Assembly: GCF_003634705.1 (NCBI RefSeq)
Contig: NZ_RBWU01000005.1
Span: forward strand, 682,001-746,000
From: Actinomadura pelletieri DSM 43383
GTDB lineage: Bacteria > Actinomycetota > Actinomycetes > Streptosporangiales > Streptosporangiaceae
Reading direction: 5' to 3'
Length of the DNA: 64,000 bases
Shown here: in pieces, positions 34,110 through 40,729 of the stretch
How the letters are laid out: each line of letters starts with the position of its first letter
Position numbering within the stretch: the stretch's first letter is position 1
Made by a program: the position numbers and the translations under genes
The notes under the pieces: generated by a model
Seen by the model: the letters and a program-made list of their open reading frames with translations, nothing else
Database searches by the model: none
Told to the model about the DNA's origin: nothing

Positions 34110-34125
34110 ACTAACATGATAGTTA
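34110..34125. promoter_or_regulatory. Candidate GntR (YtrA-type) operator
   Basis: In a locally AT-rich stretch two overlapping inverted repeats occur: ACTA/TAGT (34110-34113, 34120-34123) and TAAC/GTTA (34112-34115, 34122-34125). It lies 14 bases before the regulator start and in the divergent deoC promoter region, a usual place for YtrA-type autoregulation. Confidence 0.5.
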
Positions 34126-34138
34126 AATGGAGGTGCCG

Positions 34139-34531
34139 GTGATCGAGTTCCATCTGGACTCCGGGTCGGGGGTGTCGCCGTACATGCAGATCGTCCGGCA
34201 GGTGAAGCACGCCCTGCGGCTCGACCTGCTGCACGAGGGCGACCGGTTGCCGACCGTCAAGGACGTGGTCGCACAGCTCGCCATCAACCCCAACACCGTC
34301 CTGAAGGCATACCGGGAACTGGAGCGCGAGGGTCTCGTCGAGCCCCGGCCCGGGGTCGGCACCTTCGTGACGCGCACCCTCGCGGGCGACTCGCTCGCCG
34401 CGCACGGCCCGCTGCGCAAGGACCTGGAGCGCTGGCTCGTCAAGGCGCGGATGGCCGGAATGGACGACGAGAGCATCGAGGCGCTGTTCATGACCACATT
34501 TCGGTCCGCCCGCCAGGAGGACATAGCATGA
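34139..34531 (+). CDS. GntR-family regulator, YtrA subfamily
   Basis: A 130-aa regulator: N-terminal winged helix (EGDRLPTVKDVVAQLAINPN, TVLKAYRELEREGLVEPRPG) with only a short C-terminal dimerisation tail, the YtrA layout. GTG 34139 is chosen because GGAGG (34129-34133) lies 5 bases before it and the family starts with (M/V)IEFHLD; the in-frame ATG 34127 would overlap the ribosome-binding site. Its stop overlaps the ABC ATPase start (ATGA), and YtrA regulators usually repress such an operon until cell-envelope stress or an antibiotic is sensed. Confidence 0.9.
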   Translation: MIEFHLDSGSGVSPYMQIVRQVKHALRLDLLHEGDRLPTVKDVVAQLAINPNTVLKAYRELEREGLVEPRPGVGTFVTRTLAGDSLAAHGPLRKDLERWLVKARMAGMDDESIEALFMTTFRSARQEDIA

Positions 34532-35409
34532 CCGCCGCCCTGGAGGCCCGCGGCCTGGGCAAGAAGTACGGGAAGCGGTGGGCGCTGTCCGACTGCACGC
34601 TGGACCTTCCGGCCGGACGGGTCATCGGCCTAGTCGGGCCGAACGGCGCCGGGAAGACGACCCTGCTGAACCTCGCCGTCGGGCAGCTCGCGCCCAGCGC
34701 GGGCAGCATCCGCGTGCTGGGCGGGCGTCCCGCCGACGGACCGGGCCAACTCGCCAGGGTCGGATTCGTCGCGCAGGACACGCCCACCTACGCCGGGCTG
34801 AGCGTCGCCGACCATCTCCGGCTGGGCGCCCGGCTGAACCCGGGCTGGGACGCCGCGATCGCCCGTGAGCGCCTGGAGCGGCTCGGGCTCGACCCCGCGC
34901 GCCGGGCCGGGAAGCTGTCCGGCGGGCAGCGCGCCCAGCTCGCCCTCACGCTCGGCATCGCGAAACGGCCCGAGCTGCTGATCCTCGACGAGCCGGTCGC
35001 CGCGCTCGACCCGCTGGCCCGCCGCGAATTTCTCCAGCATCTGATGGAGGCGGCGGTCGAGCACTCCCTCAGCGTCGTCCTGTCGTCCCACCTGGTGTCC
35101 GACCTGGAACGGACGTGCGACTACCTGGTCGTGCTCGTGGACTCCCGGGTCAGGGTGGCCGGGGACGTCGACGACCTGCTCGCCACCCACCACCGCCTGA
35201 CGGGCCCGCGCCGCGACCCGGCCACGCTTCCCGCCGACCAGCAGGTCGTGTCGGAGAGCCACACCGACCGGCAGAGCACCTTCATCGTCCGGACGGAGGG
35301 CGCGATCCACGACCCGGCATGGACCGTAGGTCAGGTCGGACTGGAAGACCTGGTCCTGGCCTACATGAGCGACACGCCCACCCGTTCCACGTTGGAGGCG
35401 GTTCGATGA
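34528..35409 (+). CDS. ABC transporter ATPase (YtrB-like)
   Basis: A 293-aa ATPase: Walker A GPNGAGKTT (~37), signature LSGGQRAQLA (~131), Walker B LLILDEPVAALDPLAR and the H-loop SSHLVSDLERT. The ~70-residue C-terminal extension beyond the ATPase fold is common in this group. With the permease encoded 3 bases earlier than its own stop (35406) it forms an exporter-like complex. The three-gene set gntR-ATPase-permease suggests a role in envelope stress or drug efflux; no substrate can be read from the sequence. Confidence 0.9.
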   Translation: MTAALEARGLGKKYGKRWALSDCTLDLPAGRVIGLVGPNGAGKTTLLNLAVGQLAPSAGSIRVLGGRPADGPGQLARVGFVAQDTPTYAGLSVADHLRLGARLNPGWDAAIARERLERLGLDPARRAGKLSGGQRAQLALTLGIAKRPELLILDEPVAALDPLARREFLQHLMEAAVEHSLSVVLSSHLVSDLERTCDYLVVLVDSRVRVAGDVDDLLATHHRLTGPRRDPATLPADQQVVSESHTDRQSTFIVRTEGAIHDPAWTVGQVGLEDLVLAYMSDTPTRSTLEAVR

Positions 35410-36458
35410 TCTGGCTGACGCTACGGCAGTTCCGCGTCCAGGCCGCGGTGGTGTTCGGCGGGCTCGCGGTCCTCTGCGCCGCTCTCGCGATCACCGGCCC
35501 CGGCATGGCGGACGAGTTCAACACCGGATTCGCCTCCTGCACCGCGCAGGGCGACTGCTCGCAATTCACCCGGCGGTTCTTCGACGACCACGAGATGGCC
35601 TTCGGCGCAGTGATCCTCATCGTCGCGTTCCTGCCCGGCCTGATCGGGATCTTCTGGGGCGCGCCATTGATCACCCGCGAGATCGAGCAGGGCACGCACC
35701 GGCTCGTCTGGAACCAGAGCATCACGCGGACGCGCTGGCTGGCCGTCAAGCTCGCCGTCGTCGGCGTGGCCGCCATGGTCGCCACGGGGATCGCGGTGTT
35801 CGCCGCGGACTGGTGGTCGGATCCCTTCGACAAGGCCGCCAGCGACGACATCTCGCGGATCACACCGCTCGTCTTCCTCTCGCGCGGCATCGTCCCGATC
35901 GGCTACGCGGCGTTCGCGTTCGCGCTCGGCGTCACCGTCGGGGTGATCGTCCGCCGCACGCTGCCGGCCATGGCGATCACGCTGGCCGTGTTCGTCGGCC
36001 TCCAGGTCGCGGTGCCGATGTGGATCCGTCCCAACATCATTCCGTCCGAGAGCAAAACCGTGGCGATCACGTCCGAGAATCACGGGGAGATGATGATAAT
36101 GCGGGACGAGGGTCAGCGGGCGTTCCTCCGGGTCGAGGTGGAGCCGGAACCGGGGGCCTGGACGTTCACGAACGAGACCGTCGACTCGTCCGGCGACAAG
36201 GTCGGCCATATACCGATCGTCCTCGCCGCCGGGGCCCCGTGCACCCCGCCGCCGCCGGGCCCGAATGGCGAGCCTCCGGAGGGTCCGCCGCAGGCGTGCT
36301 TCGACGACCTCGCCAAGAAGGGCTACAAGCAGAAGGTGGCCTACCACCCCGCCGATCGTTTCTGGCCGCTCCAGTGGGCCGAGACCGGTCTGTTCGTGGT
36401 GCTGGCCCTTGGGCTGACGGGCCTCTGTTTCTACTGGACGCGCCGCCGCCTGTCCTGA
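35406..36458 (+). CDS. ABC-2 type permease partner
   Basis: A 350-aa membrane protein with about six helices (AAVVFGGLAVLCAALAI, GAVILIVAFLPGLIGIFWGA, LAVKLAVVGVAAMVATGIAV, AAFAFALGVTVGVIV, ALGLTGLCFYWT). Two large extracytoplasmic loops stand out: one with FASCTAQGDCSQF (~40-52), probably disulfide-bonded, and a long region (~205-320) with SESKTVAITSENH and Pro-rich segments. ATG 35406 overlaps the ATPase stop (ATGA). Homologues occur beside GntR/YtrA genes in actinobacteria. Confidence 0.85.
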   Translation: MIWLTLRQFRVQAAVVFGGLAVLCAALAITGPGMADEFNTGFASCTAQGDCSQFTRRFFDDHEMAFGAVILIVAFLPGLIGIFWGAPLITREIEQGTHRLVWNQSITRTRWLAVKLAVVGVAAMVATGIAVFAADWWSDPFDKAASDDISRITPLVFLSRGIVPIGYAAFAFALGVTVGVIVRRTLPAMAITLAVFVGLQVAVPMWIRPNIIPSESKTVAITSENHGEMMIMRDEGQRAFLRVEVEPEPGAWTFTNETVDSSGDKVGHIPIVLAAGAPCTPPPPGPNGEPPEGPPQACFDDLAKKGYKQKVAYHPADRFWPLQWAETGLFVVLALGLTGLCFYWTRRRLS

Positions 36459-36477
36459 ACACGGCCTCCGCTGACAG

Positions 36478-36527
36478 CACCGTCCTGGCCCTCTCCATCG
36501 GCGGGGGCAAGGGCCAGGGGCACGGTG
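36478..36527. terminator. Bidirectional hairpin terminator
   Basis: CACCGT (36478-36483) and CCTGGCCCT (36484-36492) pair with ACGGTG (36522-36527) and AGGGCCAGG (36510-36518), leaving a 3-base bulge and a 17-base loop. It separates the convergent permease and IclR genes. Confidence 0.7.
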
Positions 36528-36537
36528 ATCCGGAGGG

Positions 36538-37296
36538 TCAGGCGGTCAGGGTCAGGGCGCGTTGGAGCCGTTCGGCGGTCGCGCGCAGCCGGTGCGCCGA
36601 ACCCGCGATTCGGGGGAGCCTGCCGGGCGGGCACGAGACGGCGAGGGCGCCGACGGTGGTGCCGGTGGCGTCGGTGACGGGGACGGCGGCGCAGCCGGTG
36701 CCCAGGGCGTACTCCTCGCGGTCGAACAGCAGCCCGCCGCACGGTTCGAGGGAGCGGAGCAGCCGTCCCGGTTCGGTGATGGTGTTCGGGGTCAGGTCGA
36801 CCAGCGGGTGCCGGGACAGGTAGTCGCGGCGGTTCTCGTCGTCGAACTGGCTCAGCACGCACTTGCCGATGGCGGTGGCGTGCGCGGCGTCCTCGAAGCC
36901 GACCCACAGGTCCACGCGCGGGGTGCGGGGGCCGTCGGCGATGTCGATCAGGCGGATCTCGTCGTCCTGGAGCATGCTGAAGTAGGCGGCGGCGCCCATG
37001 TCGTCCCGCAGGGCCGTCAGCGCCGGACGGATGCTCGCGAACAGCCGTTGCCGCCGGCTCTGCCCGTGCAGGGACCCGATGCGCTCGCCGAGGACCCACA
37101 CGCCGTCCGACAGCCGGGCCGCGTAGCCCTCGTGGGCGAGGGTGCGCAGCAGATGGTAGGTCGTGGCGAGCGGAAGATCGGCCTCGCGGGCGAGTCGTTT
37201 GGCGGGCGCTCCGTTCGGATGCGCCGCCACCGCCTCCATGAGTCGCAGAGCACGCTGCACCGAAGCGATAAGAGTGGGTCTGCGTATCTCACTCAT
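36538..37296 (-). CDS. IclR-family transcriptional regulator
   Basis: A 252-aa regulator with an N-terminal winged helix (LIASVQRALRLMEAVAAHPN, AKRLAREADLPLATTYHLLR, ~36-55) and a C-terminal GAF-like effector domain (FEDAAHATAIGKCVLSQFDD, EEYALGTGCAAVPVTDATG). ATG 37296 fits the usual IclR N-terminus; the frame stays open upstream. It is divergent from an acyl-CoA dehydrogenase gene across 199 bases containing repeated ACTGGGxAGTA elements, so it probably regulates that gene in response to an acid or acyl-CoA; the effector is unknown. Confidence 0.88.
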   Translation of the reverse strand: MSEIRRPTLIASVQRALRLMEAVAAHPNGAPAKRLAREADLPLATTYHLLRTLAHEGYAARLSDGVWVLGERIGSLHGQSRRQRLFASIRPALTALRDDMGAAAYFSMLQDDEIRLIDIADGPRTPRVDLWVGFEDAAHATAIGKCVLSQFDDENRRDYLSRHPLVDLTPNTITEPGRLLRSLEPCGGLLFDREEYALGTGCAAVPVTDATGTTVGALAVSCPPGRLPRIAGSAHRLRATAERLQRALTLTA

Positions 37297-37432
37297 CACG
37301 CACAGCGAACCCCTCTGGCCGAGTCGTGGCAAGGCCTTCGGTGACGGTTGAGCCCATTGCATCATTTCCGGCGCGTGTCCGGGCGGGGTTTCCGGATCCG
37401 GACTTGGGAAAAGCCGTGCTCATGACCAGGAC

Positions 37433-37457
37433 TACTGGGCAGTACAACTGGGGAGTA
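37433..37457. promoter_or_regulatory. Tandem operator-like repeats before acyl-CoA dehydrogenase gene
   Basis: ACTGGGCAGTA (37434-37444) and ACTGGGGAGTA (37447-37457) are direct repeats with a 13-base period; the first is part of a palindrome TACTG-GG-CAGTA (37433-37444). They lie in the IclR/acyl-CoA dehydrogenase divergent region about 40-60 bases before ATG 37496. Confidence 0.5.
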
Positions 37458-37495
37458 ACTGCGGGAAACGGGCATGTCTCCCACAAGGAGCGCGC

Positions 37496-39493
37496 ATGAG
37501 CCAGACGGAGCGGGCACAGCAGACCCGGCGGCAGACCCACCGGCAGACACGACCGGGGCAGGGCCGCGGGCACGTCGACGAACGGACGGCGCGGAAGGTC
37601 GCCGAGGAGGCGCGCGAGACCGAATGGCGGCTGCCCAGCTTCGGCCGGCAGCTGTTCCTCGGTGACCTGCGCCTCGATCTCGTCCACCCGCATCCCCGCC
37701 CGGACGAGGAGTCGCGCCGCAAGGGCGAGGAGTTCCTCGCCGCCCTCACCGAGTTCTGCGCCTCGAAGGTCGACGGGACGGCGATCGAGCGGGAGTCGCG
37801 CATCCCGGACGAGGTCATCACCGGGCTGCGGGCCCTCGGCGCGCTCGGCATGAAGATCCCGGAGAAGTACGGCGGGCTCGGGCTGAGCCAGCTCTACTAC
37901 GGCCGCGCCCTCATGGTCGTGGCGTCCGCCAGCCCCGCGATCGCCGCGCTGCTGTCGGCGCACCAGTCCATCGGCGTCCCACAGCCGGTCAAGCTGTTCG
38001 GGACGCGCGAGCAGAGGGACCTGTGGCTGCCGCGCTGCGCCACCGAGATCAGCGCGTTCCTGCTCACCGAGCCCGACGTCGGCTCGGACCCGGCCCGGCT
38101 GCGCGCCACCGCCGTCCCCGACGGCGACGACTACGTCCTGAACGGCGTCAAGCTGTGGACGACCAACGGCGTCGTCGCCGACCTCGTCGTCGTCATGGCG
38201 CGCGTCCCGAAGTCGCCCGGCCATCGCGGCGGGATCTCCGCGTTCGTCGTCGACATGTCCACGCCCGGCATCACCGTCGAGAACCGCAACGCGTTCATGG
38301 GGCTGCGCGGCATCGAGAACGGCGTCACCCGCTTCCATGACGTCCGCGTGCCGGGGTCCGCGCTGATCGGCGCGGAGGGCGCGGGCCTGAAGATCGCGCT
38401 GACCACGCTCAACACCGGACGGCTCTCGCTGCCCGCGACCTGCGCGTCCGCCGGGAAGTGGGCCGCCAAGATCGCGCGGGAGTGGTCGCGGGAGCGGGTG
38501 CAGTGGGGGCGGCCGGTCGGCGAGCACGAGGCCGTGTCGAAGAAGGTCGCGTTCATCGCGGCGACCGCGTACGCGATGGAGGCGATGCTGGACCTGTCCG
38601 GCCAGCTCGCCGACGACGAACGCAACGACATCCGCATCGAGGCGGCGCTGGCGAAGCTGTGGTCGTCGGAGATGGCGTACCGGGTCGCGGACGAGCTGGT
38701 CCAGTTGCGCGGCGGCCGCGGCTACGAGACCGCCGAGTCCCTCGCGGCGCGCGGCGAGCGCGGGGTGCCCGCCGAGCAGCTGCTGCGCGACCTGCGCATC
38801 AACCGGATCTTCGAGGGCTCCACGGAGATCATGCATCTGCTGATCGCGCGGGAGGCGGTGGACGCGCACCTGTCGGTGGCCGGTGACATCATCGACCCGG
38901 ACGCGACCGTCGCGCGGAAGGCGCGGGCGGCGGCGAAGGCCGGCGGGTTCTACGCGCGCTGGCTGCCGACGCTGGTCACCGGCGCGGGCCAACGCCCGAC
39001 CTCGTACGGCGAGTTCGGGCCGCTCGCCAAACACGTGCGGTACGTCGAACGCGCGTCCCGCAAGCTCGCCCGGTCGATCTTCTACGCGGCGGGACGCTGG
39101 CAGGGCGGTCTCGAACGCCGGCAGGGGTTCCTCGGCCGGATGGTCGACATCGGCGCCGAGCTGTTCGCGATGAGCGCGGTGTGCGTTCGCGCCCACGCCG
39201 ACTCGTCCGAGGCGGGACCGCCGGTCAGCACCAGCACACCCCACCCCGGTGAGTCGGCCGTGCAGCTCGCCGACGCGTTCTGCCGCCAGGCGCGCGTCCG
39301 TGTCGAGGAGCTGTTCGACGGGCTGTGGCGCAACACCGACGCGATGGACGTGAAGCTCGCGCGGGCCGTCCTCGCGGGCGAGTTCGCCTGGGTGGAGGAC
39401 GGCGTCCTCGACGCGTCCATCCCCGGTCCGTGGATCGCGTCGTCCGAACCGGGGCCGAGCGAACGGGAGGACGTCCACCGCACCGTCGGCTGA
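37496..39493 (+). CDS. Acyl-CoA dehydrogenase, long form
   Basis: A 665-aa flavoprotein that would oxidise acyl-CoA to enoyl-CoA. Acyl-CoA dehydrogenase blocks include LGALGMKIPEKYGGLGLSQ (~117-135), ISAFLLTEPDVGSDPARLRA (~182), NGVKLWTTNG and RINRIFEGSTEIMHLLIARE (~438-457). About 190 residues follow the normal core, an extension comparable to very-long-chain enzymes with an extra helical C-terminal domain. The N-terminal ~60 residues are Gln/Arg/Thr-rich. AAGGAG precedes ATG 37496. It is probably controlled by the divergent IclR protein. Chain-length specificity cannot be inferred. Confidence 0.9.
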   Translation: MSQTERAQQTRRQTHRQTRPGQGRGHVDERTARKVAEEARETEWRLPSFGRQLFLGDLRLDLVHPHPRPDEESRRKGEEFLAALTEFCASKVDGTAIERESRIPDEVITGLRALGALGMKIPEKYGGLGLSQLYYGRALMVVASASPAIAALLSAHQSIGVPQPVKLFGTREQRDLWLPRCATEISAFLLTEPDVGSDPARLRATAVPDGDDYVLNGVKLWTTNGVVADLVVVMARVPKSPGHRGGISAFVVDMSTPGITVENRNAFMGLRGIENGVTRFHDVRVPGSALIGAEGAGLKIALTTLNTGRLSLPATCASAGKWAAKIAREWSRERVQWGRPVGEHEAVSKKVAFIAATAYAMEAMLDLSGQLADDERNDIRIEAALAKLWSSEMAYRVADELVQLRGGRGYETAESLAARGERGVPAEQLLRDLRINRIFEGSTEIMHLLIAREAVDAHLSVAGDIIDPDATVARKARAAAKAGGFYARWLPTLVTGAGQRPTSYGEFGPLAKHVRYVERASRKLARSIFYAAGRWQGGLERRQGFLGRMVDIGAELFAMSAVCVRAHADSSEAGPPVSTSTPHPGESAVQLADAFCRQARVRVEELFDGLWRNTDAMDVKLARAVLAGEFAWVEDGVLDASIPGPWIASSEPGPSEREDVHRTVG

Positions 39494-39497
39494 CCGC

Positions 39498-39536
39498 CCG
39501 TGTCGAGCGTCCGTGTCGAGCGCCCGTGTCGAGTGT
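39498..39536 (+). repeat. Three 13-bp tandem repeats after a stop codon
   Basis: CCGTGTCGAGCGT (39498-39510), CCGTGTCGAGCGC (39511-39523) and CCGTGTCGAGTGT (39524-39536) follow the acyl-CoA dehydrogenase stop by 4 bases. The array is non-coding by position. Confidence 0.8.
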
Positions 39537-39635
39537 CACTGGCGGGGGTCTACGCGGCGGTAGACTGGCGCACCTTCGTGCCGGAGATCAAAGGTCCCGG
39601 AAGCCGAACGCCAACGCACCGAGCGAGCGGGAAGT

Positions 39636-40457
39636 ATGCAGTCACCTGGTCAGAAGAAGTCCATCGCCGGAACCCTCCTCAACCTCGTCGGCAGCCGCCA
39701 GAAACGGTCCGAGCCGGCGAGGGATCCCGAGCCGGACGGCGACGTGGTCCAACCCGCCGCCGGAGAGGGGGCGCTGGAGAACCATCTGGGCGGGGACGAG
39801 GCCCGCAACTACCGCAAGTACGAGTACGACACGGTCGCGCCGCACGTCGGGCGGTCCATGCTGGAGGTCGGCTCCGGGCTCGGGCACTTCTCCGAGCAGT
39901 TCGCCGGACGCCTCGACTACCTCGTCGTCAGCGACAACGACCCGTACTGCGTCGGTGAGCTGCGCAAACGCTACGAGGGCAACGACGATGTCGAGGTCAT
40001 CGACCTGGCGCTGCCCGCCGACATCGAGATCCGGCGCAAGGTCGACACCGTCGTGATGATGAACGTCCTGGAGCACATCAAGGACGACGCGCAGGCGCTG
40101 CGGGACCTCGCCGCCGTCACCGAGCCCGGCGGCCGGATCGTGATCTGGGTTCCCGGCTACATGCAGCTCTATGGCGACTTCGACCGCAAGGTCGGCCATG
40201 TCACCCGGTACACCCCGGCGACGCTGGAGGAGACCGTCCGCGCGGCGGGGCTCGTTCCCGAGGTGCTCAAGCCGATCAACTTCCTCGGCGGCATCGCCTG
40301 GTGGTTCGCGGTGCGCCGCGGCGGCGCGGGCTACCCGGACCCGAAGCTCGTCAAGATCTACGACCGGACGGTCGTGCCGCTGACCCGTGTCATCGAACGG
40401 TTCGTCCGGCCGCCGTTCGGCCAGACGGTCTTCTGCGTCGCCCGCGTACCGCGCTGA
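39636..40457 (+). CDS. Class I SAM-dependent methyltransferase
   Basis: A 273-aa methyltransferase: motif I MLEVGSGLGHFSEQFAG (~75-91), acidic loop LVVSDNDPYCV (~97), post-I VEVIDLALPADIE and motif with VDTVVMMNVLEHIKDDAQAL (~130). The region VTEPGGRIVIWVPGYMQLYG follows. The ~50-residue N-terminus is polar and probably flexible. The C-terminal part WWFAVRRGGAGYPDPKLVK suggests a hydrophobic acceptor, as in lipid or polysaccharide methyltransferases, but the substrate is unknown. A -10-like TAGACT lies at 39561-39566, giving a ~60-base leader with GGGAAG as ribosome-binding site. Confidence 0.86.
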   Translation: MQSPGQKKSIAGTLLNLVGSRQKRSEPARDPEPDGDVVQPAAGEGALENHLGGDEARNYRKYEYDTVAPHVGRSMLEVGSGLGHFSEQFAGRLDYLVVSDNDPYCVGELRKRYEGNDDVEVIDLALPADIEIRRKVDTVVMMNVLEHIKDDAQALRDLAAVTEPGGRIVIWVPGYMQLYGDFDRKVGHVTRYTPATLEETVRAAGLVPEVLKPINFLGGIAWWFAVRRGGAGYPDPKLVKIYDRTVVPLTRVIERFVRPPFGQTVFCVARVPR

Positions 40458-40609
40458 CCTGCGACGACGACAGTTCACGAAGACGAGTAACGGCACACGG
40501 TCAAGCGTCGTAGGGAATTTCCGTTCGCCGGGCGGTATGTCGTCCGCCGCTTCGGGGCCTTGGTACCGCGACACTGGGTAGTGGCCGGAACGTTCCCGGG
40601 ACGCCTCTC

Positions 40610-40630
40610 CAGGCGGCGAAGCACCGCCTG
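40610..40630. terminator. Possible hairpin terminator
   Basis: CAGGCGG (40610-40616) and CCGCCTG (40624-40630) form a 7-bp stem with a 7-base loop in the 270-base region between the convergent methyltransferase and LAL regulator genes. The rest of that region shows no gene. Confidence 0.45.
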
Positions 40631-40729
40631 CTTCCGCGGGCCGGGATCGCGACGGCCGGCCACGTAGTTCCCGTGTGGTCCGACGGTTCGGAGGCGGGGG
40701 TCCTGGGAGGGGAGATCCCCGCCGCCGGA

